Below, in pieces: positions 42,186 through 51,834 of a DNA stretch of 64,000 nucleotides. The position numbers and the translations under genes are program-made. Where the stretch lies: positions 62,001-126,000 of the forward strand of contig CAYWPQ010000001.1 of NCBI GenBank assembly GCA_964460315.1, written 5' to 3'. How positions within the stretch are numbered: the first letter of the stretch is position 1; every line of letters begins with the position of its first letter. This stretch comes from Lacustribacter sp964460315. GTDB lineage: Bacteria; Pseudomonadota; Gammaproteobacteria; Burkholderiales; Burkholderiaceae_A. Under the pieces are notes generated by a model. It ran no database searches. It saw only the letters and a list, made by a program, of their open reading frames with translations, and was not told where the DNA came from.

Positions 42186-43319
42186 GCGTCGGATCGGGCT
42201 TCGGTCTTCCAGCTCATTCACATAGGCCTCGATCCCAGCCGATTCGCGCTCCAAAAACCTGGCCACCGCGTCTTTCAATTGAGGTTGAGCTAGCCAATGG
42301 GCGGAATAGGTTTTCACGGGGGAAAAGCCGCGGGCCAGCTTGTGCTCGCCTTGCGCGCCGCCCTCGAAATGCTGAATACCCTGCCCGATGGCCCATTCGA
42401 TGGGTGTGTAATAAGCAAGCTCAAAGTGCAGGCTGTCGACCCGCTCCATCGCACCCCAGTAACGGCCATAGAGCACCTCACCGCTTCGCAACAACAGTGA
42501 AGCCGCAATCGGGTGGTCCTGTCGATCGGCCAGACACAACACGAGGGCCTGCGGCATGGTCTTCGCCAGATGCAGGAAGAATTCAAGATTTAAATAGGGC
42601 GTTGATCGGTGCTCGCGATAGGTGCGGGCATAGCACCCATAAAAGAACTCCCAGGCCTCGGTCGTGATTTCTTGCCCCGCCAACACCCGGGTGGTCACAC
42701 CCGCATCACGGACTTTCCGTCGCTCCGCCTTCACTTTTTTTCGCTTGGGCTGGGTCAGGCTGCTCAGATAATCCTCAAAGGCTTGAAAGCCAAGGTTATG
42801 CCAGTGGAACTGAACACCCTCGCGAATTAACCAGCCAGATGCCTTCAGCTGGGAAAGGTCGAGCTCGTCGGGAAACAATAGGTGGGCTGAAGACAAGCCA
42901 GCTGACTGAACCTGGGACTGGAGTGCTTCAATAAGTATGGATCGGGCTTCTGGTGATTGAGTCAGAAGCCTTGCCCCAGGGATTGGCGAAAATGGAATCG
43001 CCACCAATAACTTCGGAAAGTAATCAAACCCTGCCCGCTCGTAGGCGTCCGCCCAAGCCCAGTCAAAAACATATTCGCCATAGGAATGGTCCTTCAGATA
43101 GAGGGGCGCGGCCCCCACCAGAGCTCCATGATCATCCCTCACCGTCAGCGGAATCGGCTGCCAGCCGGTGTCGGCACGGGTGCAGCCGGTCTCTTCTAAG
43201 CCCGAGAGAAACTCCCATTGCAACATGGGGCATGCCGACGATGAGTCGCCAAGAAGACCGTTCCACTCGTCGCGATCAATCTCGGAATAGGACCCCGTCA
43301 GGGTAACGTGATGCGTCAT
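42171..43319 (-). CDS. GNAT/FemAB-like acyltransferase (DUF482-type)
   Basis: This 382-residue cytoplasmic protein resembles the FemAB-like/DUF482 group within the GNAT superfamily, of unknown substrate. EFLSGLEETGCTRADTGWQP, GAAPLYLKDHSYGEYVFDWAWADAY and a C-terminal EGGAQGEHKLARGFSPV are the recognisable parts. It follows moaE (30 bp on its upstream side) and ends where clpB's promoter lies, so the two genes overlap in regulation. Confidence 0.78.
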   Translation of the reverse strand: MTHHVTLTGSYSEIDRDEWNGLLGDSSSACPMLQWEFLSGLEETGCTRADTGWQPIPLTVRDDHGALVGAAPLYLKDHSYGEYVFDWAWADAYERAGFDYFPKLLVAIPFSPIPGARLLTQSPEARSILIEALQSQVQSAGLSSAHLLFPDELDLSQLKASGWLIREGVQFHWHNLGFQAFEDYLSSLTQPKRKKVKAERRKVRDAGVTTRVLAGQEITTEAWEFFYGCYARTYREHRSTPYLNLEFFLHLAKTMPQALVLCLADRQDHPIAASLLLRSGEVLYGRYWGAMERVDSLHFELAYYTPIEWAIGQGIQHFEGGAQGEHKLARGFSPVKTYSAHWLAQPQLKDAVARFLERESAGIEAYVNELEDRSPIRRLEFR

Positions 43320-43349
43320 CCGCCTAGTCCGGTCTGCCGCGTTTCACAC

Positions 43350-43817
43350 CTACCACCGTTTCAACGCGTCGTCGTCTTGTTTGCGAGGCTCGACCCAGCG
43401 TTCTCCCGCCGGGAGCGTTTCTTTTTTCCAAAACGGTGCCTTGGACTTCAGAAAATCCATGATGAAGGCACAGGCCTGAAGCGCCGCTTCGCGGTGAGCA
43501 CTGGTCACACCCACCCAGACAATCTCGTCAGCGGGCTGAAGGTCGCCGATGCGATGGATTACTCGCGCATTCAGCAGCGGCCATCGCGCGTGGGCCTGAT
43601 CCAGAATGTCCTGAATACTGGACTCGGTCATGCCCGGGTAATGTTCCAGGCGAAGCCGAGCCACGGCATCCCCCTCATTAAGATCACGCACGGTGCCAAC
43701 AAACGAGGCTGAAGCTCCCACTCGGGTGTCCCAACGACCGTCGTCGTGACAACGAAGCAGGCGCATCTCCTCGCCGACATCAAAGGGCTCGGACTGGACG
43801 CGGACGGGGCGCATCAT
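43350..43817 (-). CDS. moaE: Molybdopterin synthase catalytic subunit
   Basis: This 155-residue large subunit transfers sulfur from MoaD thiocarboxylate to precursor Z (cPMP), giving molybdopterin. FVGTVRDLNEGDAV, LEHYPGMTE and the catalytic Lys region DFLKSKAPFWKKE are conserved. Overlaps moaD by 4 bp, so both subunits are translationally coupled. Confidence 0.94.
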   Translation of the reverse strand: MMRPVRVQSEPFDVGEEMRLLRCHDDGRWDTRVGASASFVGTVRDLNEGDAVARLRLEHYPGMTESSIQDILDQAHARWPLLNARVIHRIGDLQPADEIVWVGVTSAHREAALQACAFIMDFLKSKAPFWKKETLPAGERWVEPRKQDDDALKRW

Positions 43818-44071
43818 CCCCCCGTCACCGGCGGAAAGAAAGCCACTTCGTCGCCTTCCGAAATTGGATCATTGTCATTGGCCATTCGTTGATTGACCGC
43901 GCCACGAATGGCTCGCGTGGGGTCAAGGGCCTCTGACCAGCTGCCTCCTCGGGCCCGGAGGTGCTCACGAAGGCCGGCAAGTGTTCTGACATCTTCTGGC
44001 AGCAGCAGCGTCTCGTCGTCGGTGCCCGTTTGTTCCCGAAGCGAGGCAAACAACCTCAGTCGAATCTTCAT
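43814..44071 (-). CDS. moaD: Molybdopterin synthase sulfur carrier subunit
   Basis: This 85-residue ubiquitin-like protein ends FFPPVTGG, the Gly-Gly tail that is activated as a thiocarboxylate. I start at 44071 (MKIRLRLFASLRE), which gives the normal family length; the ATG at 44122 would add 17 residues overlapping moeA. It works with MoaE, encoded directly downstream. Confidence 0.94.
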   Translation of the reverse strand: MKIRLRLFASLREQTGTDDETLLLPEDVRTLAGLREHLRARGGSWSEALDPTRAIRGAVNQRMANDNDPISEGDEVAFFPPVTGG

Positions 44072-44091
44072 GGTCTTAGGTTCAGTGATCT

Positions 44092-45285
44092 TCAGTAAAA
44101 AGAAGTGTAGGGAATAAAGCAAACACTTTGTCCAACACGAACAGGGGTTGAAGCAGGAATTTCAATCAACCCCTGTGATTGCGTGACGGAGGACAACACC
44201 CCCGAGTTCTGACGATCATGAATTTGTGCACACCCCTGCGCATCGATCCAGCCACGAAGATATTCCTGACGAGCATCAGGCTTGGACCAGTCGAATCCGG
44301 ATGGCACCGCCTTGGTGATCGGCTTGGAGGGCTGACCTCCCATCATCTTAAGAATAGCCGGGCGCACCAAAAGCATAAAGGTGACCCATGCAGCGACGGG
44401 GTTACCTGGCATCCCCATGAAAACCGCCCGCCCAATATGTCCCGCGGCAAAAGGTTTGCCTGGCTTGATGGCGATCTTCCAAAGATCAAGACGCCCCAAG
44501 GCACTGATGGCCGCCTTGATATGGTCTTCCTCGCCCACCGAGACACCACCGCAGGTGAGAACGAGGTCGGATCTCTCAGAAGCTTCGTGAAGACGGTCTC
44601 GAGTCCGATCAAACTGGTCAGGAAGACAACCCATATCGAAGACCTCACAGCCGAGCGATTGCACCAGGCCAACGATCATCGGTCGATTACTGTCGTAGAT
44701 CTGCCCCGGCCCAAGTGACTCTCCGGGTTGGCGCAGTTCATCGCCGGAGGAGAACACCGAAACCTTCAAACGACGAATGACTTCCAGCTCAGCAATCCCT
44801 ACCGAGGCAACAAGACCCAGGTCGGCGGCCTGCAGTCGGTGGCCTGCGTTGAGCAACATCTGACCGGCAGCGAGGTCGCCCGCTCGGGGACGAATGTTCT
44901 GACCAGGAGCCACCGGCGCAAGAAGCTGAATTCGGCCATCGTCATGAAGCTGAACCTGTTCCTGCATCACGACCGCATTGGCCCCCAAGGGAATGGGCGC
45001 CCCAGTGAAAATTCGGGCCACGGTGCCCGGTGTCAAAGCGACGCCGGGGTGCCCTGCTGCAATACGCTGACTCACCACCAAAGGTTCCAAAGCGTTGTTC
45101 ATCTCGACGGCCACCCCTGCGTAGCCGTCCATCTGGCTGTTGTCGTAGGAAGGTACGTCCAGCGGTGACACCACTTCGTTGGCAAGCACGCGCCCGAGCG
45201 CTGCGCGAAGACTAATCGATTCGGAACCCGTCACTGGACTCACGGATTCAAGGAGATGATCAAGAGCTTCTTCGAGGGTTTTCAT
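44092..45285 (-). CDS. moeA: Molybdopterin molybdenumtransferase
   Basis: This 397-residue enzyme inserts molybdate into adenylylated molybdopterin. SYDNSQMDGYA near residue 45, IFTGAPIPLGANAVVMQEQ and SSGDELRQPGE are MoeA landmarks, with GGVSVGEEDH as the catalytic MoeA/MogA-like region and GMPGNPVAAWVTF after it. It follows thrC by 32 bp. With moaD and moaE it forms a molybdenum-cofactor block. Confidence 0.95.
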   Translation of the reverse strand: MKTLEEALDHLLESVSPVTGSESISLRAALGRVLANEVVSPLDVPSYDNSQMDGYAGVAVEMNNALEPLVVSQRIAAGHPGVALTPGTVARIFTGAPIPLGANAVVMQEQVQLHDDGRIQLLAPVAPGQNIRPRAGDLAAGQMLLNAGHRLQAADLGLVASVGIAELEVIRRLKVSVFSSGDELRQPGESLGPGQIYDSNRPMIVGLVQSLGCEVFDMGCLPDQFDRTRDRLHEASERSDLVLTCGGVSVGEEDHIKAAISALGRLDLWKIAIKPGKPFAAGHIGRAVFMGMPGNPVAAWVTFMLLVRPAILKMMGGQPSKPITKAVPSGFDWSKPDARQEYLRGWIDAQGCAQIHDRQNSGVLSSVTQSQGLIEIPASTPVRVGQSVCFIPYTSFY

Positions 45286-45317
45286 GCAACGCTCCCGATG
45301 GAATCGCCCCGCAACGC

Positions 45318-46766
45318 TTAGAGTGCGCGGCTTGCGATCAGCTGTTTGAGATGCTCGACATCCTGGCCGATGGCCTCGACACGCTGGGGCTTGGATTCAA
45401 GATCCTCAAGCCCCTTGGGACGCGGCGCGGGGCGGCCAAGCGCCTCTTCGATGGTCTCACCGAACTTCGCGGGAAGTGCGGTCTCTAGGCAGACCATGGG
45501 CACGCCCGGCTCAAGGTATTGCCTCCCCACAAAGATACCGTCAGCGGTATGGGGGTCAATCACCCGAGCATAACGCTGATGGATATCACGAATGGTGTCG
45601 AGTCGATTCGGATGGGTGCTCTTACCCGAGCGCACACCACTGTCTTGAACCCGCTGCCAGGCTGGCGTGCCCGCAAGAGAGAACTGACCGGTTTGTGCCA
45701 GCTGCCGCCAGAGGCCGGCAAGCTTTTCGCCATCTTGGTCCAACATGAGAAAGACATAACGTTCAAAATTCGAAGCCTTGGAAATGTCCATGGACGGGCT
45801 TGAGGTGAGATAGGTTTCCTTGGCGCCCCGAACCCGGTAAACGCCGGTGCGGAAAAACTCATCAAGCACATCGTTTTCATTGGTGGCCACGATCAGCCGG
45901 TGAACCGGCAGCCCCATGGATTTCGCCATGTAGCCCGAAAACACATTGCCAAAGTTGCCCGAGGGCACGGAAAACGAAACCGGATCACCCACGGTAAGGC
46001 CAGTGGCCTCAACGGCCGCGAAGTAGCCTTTGAAGTAATAGACCACCTGAGACATGATGCGGGCCCAGTTGATCGAATTCACCGTGCCAATCCGCCACCG
46101 GGATTTGAACTCGAGATCCGCCGAGACAGCCTTCACCATATCCTGGCAGTCATCGAACACCCCCGCGACGGCGAGGTTGTGAATGTTGGGCTCTTGAAGG
46201 GAATACATCTGGGCCCGTTGGAAGGCACTCATTCGACCCTGCGGAGACAGCATGAACACCGAGACAGCCTGTTTGTCTCGCATGGCATATTCCGCGGCGC
46301 TTCCCGTATCCCCCGAGGTTGCGCCAAGGATATTGAGCGTCTGGCCGCGACGGGTGAGCACAGCCTCAAAGAGCTGGCCCAGCATCTGCATGGCCATGTC
46401 TTTGAAGGCCAGCGTGGGGCCGTTCGAGAGTTCTAAAATTGAAATCGGCGCGCCCTGCTCAAGGCCAAGAACACAAAGCGGCGCGATGTCCGGATGATGA
46501 AATTTCTCTTCCGTGTAGGCGGCCGCGGTCAGGCGATCCAGCTCGGCTCGATCCATGTCGTCAGCGAAACGAGAAATCACTTCCGCCGCAAGCTTGGCAT
46601 ACGACAAACCCGACAGGCTGCGAATCTGATCCATCGAAAACCTGGGCATCGACTGCGGCATGGCAAGGCCACCGTCTTGGGCAAGGCCCTCCAGCAAGAT
46701 GTCTTCAAAACCACCCATGGAAGCGGCGGGCTTGGCCGCTCGGGTAGAAACGTACTGCAGACTCAT
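45318..46766 (-). CDS. thrC: Threonine synthase
   Basis: This 482-residue PLP enzyme makes threonine from O-phosphohomoserine. PLP Lys lies in PTLAFKDMAMQMLG (about residue 117), and LGATSGDTGSAAEYAM and PSGNFGNVFSGYMAK bind substrate and phosphate. It overlaps hom by 4 bp (ATGA). Confidence 0.97.
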   Translation of the reverse strand: MSLQYVSTRAAKPAASMGGFEDILLEGLAQDGGLAMPQSMPRFSMDQIRSLSGLSYAKLAAEVISRFADDMDRAELDRLTAAAYTEEKFHHPDIAPLCVLGLEQGAPISILELSNGPTLAFKDMAMQMLGQLFEAVLTRRGQTLNILGATSGDTGSAAEYAMRDKQAVSVFMLSPQGRMSAFQRAQMYSLQEPNIHNLAVAGVFDDCQDMVKAVSADLEFKSRWRIGTVNSINWARIMSQVVYYFKGYFAAVEATGLTVGDPVSFSVPSGNFGNVFSGYMAKSMGLPVHRLIVATNENDVLDEFFRTGVYRVRGAKETYLTSSPSMDISKASNFERYVFLMLDQDGEKLAGLWRQLAQTGQFSLAGTPAWQRVQDSGVRSGKSTHPNRLDTIRDIHQRYARVIDPHTADGIFVGRQYLEPGVPMVCLETALPAKFGETIEEALGRPAPRPKGLEDLESKPQRVEAIGQDVEHLKQLIASRAL

Positions 46767-48079
46767 GCGAACGATTCCATACGAAGCACTACAGCCTCGG
46801 AGAGCACCGTGGGAAGCGCCTCGATGGCGCGCATCGCGTCCCGCATATTCTTCTCAAGACAGAGATGGGTCATCAAGATGACATCGGTCTCATCGGCGCC
46901 CTCTTCAGGCTCACGCTGAATGAAGGCATCAATCGAAATCTGACGATCGGCCAAGGCCCGGGTGATGTCGGCCAAAACACCTGGCTTGTCTTTCACGCGA
47001 AGCCGCATGTAGTAGCAAGACTCAATCTCATCGATGGCGACCACCGAAAGATCGGCCATGGCGTCGGCCTGAAACGACAGCGGGGGAACACGATTGGCCG
47101 GGTCTGCAGTCAGCGTTCGGGCGACATCCACAAGGTCAGCAATCACTGCACTTGCGGTGGGCTCTGCGCCCGCGCCTTTGCCGTAATACATGGTGTGCCC
47201 TACCGCATCGCCCTTCACCCAGACGGCATTCATGGCCCCTTCCACATTGGCAATAAGCTTCTTGGATGAGATCAGTGTGGGGTGCACCCGAAGCTCGACA
47301 CCTTTGGCATGGCGCTTGGTGATGCCCAGAAGCTTGATGCGATAGCCAAGCTGTTCGGCATAACGGATGTCTTTGGCATCCAGCTTCGAGATGCCTTCAA
47401 TGTGGGCGCGATCAAACTGCACCGGCATCCCAAAGGCAATCGATGCCATCAGTGTGGCCTTATGGGCAGCATCCACGCCTTCGATATCGAAGGTTGGGTC
47501 GGCTTCGGCGTAGCCCAGTCGTTGGGCTTCTTTGAGCACATCGGCAAAGGCAAGTCCCTTGTCACGCATCTCCGAAAGAATGAAGTTGGTGGTGCCGTTG
47601 ATGATGCCGGCAATCCATTCGATCTTGTTGGCGGTGAGCCCCTCGCGAAGCGCCTTGATGATGGGAATGCCCCCGGCCACGGCCGCCTCAAAGGCAACCA
47701 TCACACCCTGCTTCTGAGCGGCCGCGAAGATCTCGTTGCCATGCACGGCCAAAAGCGCCTTGTTGGCGGTGACCACATGCTTGCCATGGGCAATCGCCTC
47801 CATGACAAAGTTTTTGGCAAAGCCATAGCCACCAATCAGTTCCACCACCACATCCATCGATGGGTCACGCGCCATGGCCATCGCGTCGTCAAAAAACCGG
47901 GCGCGACCCGAAGTCATGGCCTGCGCCTTGGTCGCGTCAAGATCAGAGACTGCTGTGATGGTGATGGCACGACCTGCTCGACGCCGAATGTCTTCCGCGT
48001 TTCGCTCAAGCACCGCCCATGTGCCACCACCCACCGTGCCCAGGCCAGCAAGGCCAACACGCAAAGGATTCTGGGTCAT
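46763..48079 (-). CDS. hom: Homoserine dehydrogenase
   Basis: This 438-residue NAD(P)-dependent enzyme reduces aspartate semialdehyde to homoserine. VGLAGLGTVGGGTWAVL binds the cofactor, the catalytic domain has GIINGTTNFILSEM (about residue 163), and a C-terminal ACT domain (about 350-438, KPGVLADITRALADRQISID) senses threonine. It overlaps the aminotransferase by 4 bp and thrC by 4 bp. Confidence 0.97.
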   Translation of the reverse strand: MTQNPLRVGLAGLGTVGGGTWAVLERNAEDIRRRAGRAITITAVSDLDATKAQAMTSGRARFFDDAMAMARDPSMDVVVELIGGYGFAKNFVMEAIAHGKHVVTANKALLAVHGNEIFAAAQKQGVMVAFEAAVAGGIPIIKALREGLTANKIEWIAGIINGTTNFILSEMRDKGLAFADVLKEAQRLGYAEADPTFDIEGVDAAHKATLMASIAFGMPVQFDRAHIEGISKLDAKDIRYAEQLGYRIKLLGITKRHAKGVELRVHPTLISSKKLIANVEGAMNAVWVKGDAVGHTMYYGKGAGAEPTASAVIADLVDVARTLTADPANRVPPLSFQADAMADLSVVAIDEIESCYYMRLRVKDKPGVLADITRALADRQISIDAFIQREPEEGADETDVILMTHLCLEKNMRDAMRAIEALPTVLSEAVVLRMESFA

Positions 48080-49305
48080 GCCGCACCTCCTGTGGCGTCG
48101 GCCGCCGACGTGACCGGCGGTTGAATCAATCCGTCTTTGCGAAACATTTCCTTAATCCCGCGCACGGCCTGACGGGTGCGCTGCTCATTTTCAATCAGGG
48201 CGAATCGAACATGGTCATCCCCGTATTCACCGAAACCGATACCGGGCGAGACCGCCACCTTGGCCTCGAGCAAAAGCTTTTTGGCGAACTCGAGCGACCC
48301 AAGGTGTTTGTAGGCGGGAGGAATTTCGGCCCAGACATACATCGACGCTTTGGGAACTTCAACATCCCATCCGGCCTCAATCAGGCCTTTGGTCAGGACA
48401 TCACGTCGTGCCTGATATTTCACTCGAACCTCTTCGACACAGTCTTGCGGGCCCTCAAGCGCAATCACCGACGCGACCTGAATGGGCGTGAAGGTTCCGT
48501 AATCGTGATAGCTCTTGATTCTGGCCAAGGCGCTGACCAGCTCTTTGTTGCCCACCATGAAGCCCACACGCCATCCGGCCATGTTGTAGCTCTTGCTCAT
48601 GGTGAAGAATTCCACGGCGACATCACGAGCACCCGGCACCTGCATGATGGAAGGCGGCTTGAAGCCGTCGAAGCAGATGTCGGCATAAGCCAGGTCATGC
48701 ACCACCAAAATGTCATGCTGCTTGGCCAGCGCCACAATCCGCTCGAAGAAATCAAGCTCAACACACTGCGCCGTCGGGTTACTGGGAAAACCAAGAATGA
48801 TCATCTTGGGCTTGGGGATCGACTCTCGAATGTTTCGTTCAAGCTCGTTGAAAAAATCAAGGCCGCGGCCCATACGGAACGACTGAATGCTTGCCCCGGC
48901 AATGATGGCGCCGTAAATATGGATGGGGTAGCTTGGGTTGGGGACCAAAACCGTATCGCCATGATCCAAAGTGGCCAGCATCAGATGGGCCAAACCTTCC
49001 TTGCTTCCAATCGTGACAATGGCCTCCGATTCCGGGTCAAGGTCCACATCAAAACGCGTCTTGTACCAGTTGCAGATGGCCTTACGAAGCCGGGGAATAC
49101 CTTTGGAGACCGAGTAACCGTGGGTATGTTCCTTGGTGGCTGTCTCCACGAGTTTGTCGACAATATGCTGAGGGGTTGGACCATCGGGGTTACCCATGCT
49201 CATGTCAATGATGTCTTCGCCCCGACGACGGGCCGCCATCTTCAGTTCACCCGTGATGTTGAACACATAGGGTGGGAGACGCTCGATACGCGGAAATGGC
49301 TTCAT
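48076..49305 (-). CDS. alaC: AlaC-like class I aminotransferase
   Basis: This 409-residue PLP aminotransferase likely converts pyruvate and glutamate to alanine and 2-oxoglutarate. The PLP Lys lies in MSKSYNMAGWRVGF, and NPSYPIHIYGAI and LGFPSNPTAQ shape the active site. I start at 49305 (MKPFPRIERLPPYV), the family N-terminus; 54 further residues upstream at 49467 look spurious. The order aminotransferase-hom-thrC is common in betaproteobacteria. Confidence 0.92.
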   Translation of the reverse strand: MKPFPRIERLPPYVFNITGELKMAARRRGEDIIDMSMGNPDGPTPQHIVDKLVETATKEHTHGYSVSKGIPRLRKAICNWYKTRFDVDLDPESEAIVTIGSKEGLAHLMLATLDHGDTVLVPNPSYPIHIYGAIIAGASIQSFRMGRGLDFFNELERNIRESIPKPKMIILGFPSNPTAQCVELDFFERIVALAKQHDILVVHDLAYADICFDGFKPPSIMQVPGARDVAVEFFTMSKSYNMAGWRVGFMVGNKELVSALARIKSYHDYGTFTPIQVASVIALEGPQDCVEEVRVKYQARRDVLTKGLIEAGWDVEVPKASMYVWAEIPPAYKHLGSLEFAKKLLLEAKVAVSPGIGFGEYGDDHVRFALIENEQRTRQAVRGIKEMFRKDGLIQPPVTSAADATGGAA

Positions 49306-49405
49306 AGGTGGTTTTCTGACTTCGCCCTGAATTGGGAAAAACCTCAACTTTAACTTAGCCCGGCCCTTCCAAAAAAGCCAAAAAAACCTGCTAGGCTCTT
49401 TCCCA

Positions 49406-49816
49406 ATGGCCCTGTCACCTCTGACCACCACTTTGAACCCCCAGGCGACCCAAGGCGCCTTTGGCATTAACGCCCACGGCCCCGGCTACATCGAGGTCAA
49501 CGGCGAACGCTTTCAAGAGTCTCTGATCCTTCATCCCGACCATGGCCCCACCCCCCTGGGGCGGCTTTCGGCTGCAGAACTCTCGGCCAAGGAAGCCCTT
49601 CAGGTGGCGGAGATGAAGCCTGAAATCTTGCTGGTGGGCACGGGCAGCCGTCAGGTGTTCCTTCGACCCGAGCAGCTTGTCCCGCTGACCGAGCGGCGCA
49701 TCGGCGTCGAGTGCATGTCCACCGCTGCCGCGGCCCGCACCTTCAACCTATTGGTGTCAGAAGGAAGAAAAGTCATTGCCCTTTTGCTGATTGAACCCCA
49801 TGCCCCAACCCCCTGA
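49406..49816 (+). CDS. Mth938-domain (DUF498) protein
   Basis: This 136-residue protein matches the Mth938/DUF498 family, related to mammalian AAMDC and NDUFAF3. IEVNGERFQESLILHP, PEILLVGTGSRQVFL and GVECMSTAAAARTFNLLVSEGR are typical. Function is unknown in bacteria; the NDUFAF3 homologue assists complex I assembly in mitochondria. It lies between alaC (divergent) and the PhoH gene (20 bp). Confidence 0.88.
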   Translation: MALSPLTTTLNPQATQGAFGINAHGPGYIEVNGERFQESLILHPDHGPTPLGRLSAAELSAKEALQVAEMKPEILLVGTGSRQVFLRPEQLVPLTERRIGVECMSTAAAARTFNLLVSEGRKVIALLLIEPHAPTP

Positions 49817-49836
49817 AAGAAAGGTCGCACTGCGCT

Positions 49837-51519
49837 ATGCCACTTCCTAAGGCCCCCACCAAGCCAGCATCCGTCGTTCACGCCACCCCCGAGGTGGTTG
49901 CCAAACCGGGCCGCCCTTCGAAAGCCAAGTCAGCCGTGAAGCAGCCCGCCCTTCAGACACTCTCTTCCGATGACGCAGCAGTCATCGAGCCTGTGCGGGT
50001 TCAGAACACCGGCTACGGCACGGCGCCCCGTGCGCCCCAACAGGCCGCACCTCAGCCCCGCCTCATGAGCGCTGGGCTGCTCCGCGAGCCGCGCCGACGC
50101 ACCGACCCTGACGCCGCCAAGACCTTTGTGCTTGACACCAATGTCCTCATGCACGACCCCAGCAGCCTCTTTCGTTTTGAAGAGCACGATGTCTTCTTGC
50201 CCATGATGACGCTTGAAGAACTCGACAACCACAAAAAAGGCATGTCGGAAGTTGCACGAAACGTGCGACAAGTGACCCGCTCGCTGGACGCGCTGATCGA
50301 CGCGATCTCGGGCGAGGTGGGTGGCAAGAGCAAAATTGGTGAAGGCATTCCGTTGTCCGCGCTTGGCAACAAAGACGCGACAGGCCGTCTGTTTTTCCAG
50401 ACGCAGCCCATGGGCCATGAGCCCGTTCGCAACATCGAAGGATTCGAAACGGGCAAGGCGGACAACCAGATTCTGGCCGTGGTGCGCGCGCTGCAGGCGC
50501 AGCAAAAAGACCGCGTGGTGGTTCTGGTGTCGAAGGACATCAATATTCGAATCAAGGCGCATGCGCTTGGTCTTCCCGCGGAGGACTACTTCAATGACCA
50601 GGTGATCGATGACGCCGATCTGCTTTATTCCGGTGCGATGGCGCTTCCCGAGGGCTTCTGGGACAGCCACGGGAAAAAACTGGAGTCATGGCAGCAAGCG
50701 GGCTACACCTTTTACCGAATCACCGGGCCGCTCTGCGCAGCCTTTCATGTCAATCAGTTTGTGTACGACGCGGGCGCAACACCTTTGTTTGCCATCGTGC
50801 AAGAGGTGCAAGGCAAGACCGCTGTATTGCGAACGCTTCGCGACTTCAGCCACGCCAAGAACAGCGTCTGGGGCATCACGGCCCGCAACCGCGAACAGAA
50901 CTTCGCGCTGAATCTTTTGATGAATCCCGAGATCGATTTTGTGAGTCTTCTTGGCCAGGCGGGCACTGGAAAGACGCTTCTTGCGTTGGCGTCGGGGCTT
51001 GCCCAGATTCTCGAAACCAAAATTTACAACGAGATCATCGTGACCCGTGCCACGGTGCCATTGGGCGATGACATCGGATTTCTGCCAGGCACCGAAGAAG
51101 AAAAAATGCAGCCCTGGATGGGGGCGTTGGAGGACAACCTGGAGGTGCTCAACCGAGGCGTGGAAGGCGGCGGCGACTGGGGTCGATCGGCCGCGGCTGA
51201 TTTGATCAGAACACGCATCAAGGTGAAGTCACTGAACTTCATGCGGGGTCGAACCTTCATCAATAAGTTCCTGATCATCGACGAAGCACAAAACCTGACA
51301 CCCAAGCAGATGAAGGCGTTGATCACCCGCGCTGGACCGGGCACCAAGGTGGTCTGCATGGGCAACATCGCGCAGATTGACTCCCCCTACCTGACGGAAG
51401 GCTCGTCCGGCTTGACCTATGTGGTGGATCGATTCAAAGGCTGGGGCCATGGAGGCCATGTCACCCTGCAACGCGGCGAGCGCTCGCGACTGGCCGATTT
51501 CGCGACCGAGGTGTTGTAG
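49837..51519 (+). CDS. PIN-PhoH fusion protein (PhoH family ATPase)
   Basis: This 560-residue protein has an Ala/Pro-rich N-terminus (about 1-90), a PIN ribonuclease domain (TFVLDTNVLMHDPSSLFRFE, about 95-235) and a PhoH P-loop ATPase (GQAGTGKTLLALASGLAQI near residue 371, IDEAQNLTPKQMKA as Walker B). Such PhoH2 proteins act as RNA helicase-nucleases in characterised bacteria. It is followed by a hairpin and tRNA-Glu on the other strand. Confidence 0.9.
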   Translation: MPLPKAPTKPASVVHATPEVVAKPGRPSKAKSAVKQPALQTLSSDDAAVIEPVRVQNTGYGTAPRAPQQAAPQPRLMSAGLLREPRRRTDPDAAKTFVLDTNVLMHDPSSLFRFEEHDVFLPMMTLEELDNHKKGMSEVARNVRQVTRSLDALIDAISGEVGGKSKIGEGIPLSALGNKDATGRLFFQTQPMGHEPVRNIEGFETGKADNQILAVVRALQAQQKDRVVVLVSKDINIRIKAHALGLPAEDYFNDQVIDDADLLYSGAMALPEGFWDSHGKKLESWQQAGYTFYRITGPLCAAFHVNQFVYDAGATPLFAIVQEVQGKTAVLRTLRDFSHAKNSVWGITARNREQNFALNLLMNPEIDFVSLLGQAGTGKTLLALASGLAQILETKIYNEIIVTRATVPLGDDIGFLPGTEEEKMQPWMGALEDNLEVLNRGVEGGGDWGRSAAADLIRTRIKVKSLNFMRGRTFINKFLIIDEAQNLTPKQMKALITRAGPGTKVVCMGNIAQIDSPYLTEGSSGLTYVVDRFKGWGHGGHVTLQRGERSRLADFATEVL

Positions 51520-51530
51520 TCGAATCAGTG

Positions 51531-51566
51531 GCCAAGAAGTGTCGCGAAGGTTGCGAGATTCTTGGC
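51531..51566. terminator. Two-part hairpin between PhoH gene and tRNA-Glu
   Basis: GCCAAGAA and TTCTTGGC form a perfect 8-bp outer stem, with TCGC/GCGA as an inner stem around GAAGGTT. It starts 11 bp after the PhoH stop. Its right arm includes the encoded CCA end of the antisense tRNA-Glu. It could end the plus transcript and shape the tRNA 3' trailer. Confidence 0.45.
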
Positions 51567-51638
51567 GTCCCCTAGGGGATTCGAACCCCTGTACTCACCG
51601 TGAAAGGGTGATGTCCTAGGCCTCTAGACGAAGGGGAC
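51563..51638 (-). tRNA. tRNA-Glu (anticodon TTC)
   Basis: The minus strand begins GTCCCCTTCGTCTAGAGG and has anticodon loop CTTTCAC, giving TTC, T-loop GTTCGAATC, and ends GGGGAC, discriminator G and CCA. Length is 76 nt. It lies 32 bp downstream of tRNA-Ala. Confidence 0.97.
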
Positions 51639-51670
51639 CCGGCGCTGCACAGAAACAACTTACCAGAGAT

Positions 51671-51746
<76 letters not shown>

Positions 51747-51784
51747 CCGCGACCGTTTCAAAAAACGACTCAGGCAAGCCCGAA

Positions 51785-51814
51785 ACTTTAAGGGAATAAT
51801 GTAAAAAAGTCCAA
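51785..51814 (-). promoter_or_regulatory. Promoter candidate for tRNA-Ala and tRNA-Glu
   Basis: The minus strand reads TTGGAC, 18 bp, TAAAGT, ending 39 bp before tRNA-Ala. Both hexamers match sigma-70 at 4 of 6 positions. It lies in the 88-bp gap before the divergent folD. Tentative. Confidence 0.35.
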
Positions 51815-51834
51815 TTCTGAGAAAAGGAAACCCC

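Noticed and set aside
48019..49353. A 444-codon open frame opposite the AlaC-like aminotransferase
   Set aside because: It mirrors a well-supported gene and has no recognisable protein character; GC-rich third positions create such antisense frames.
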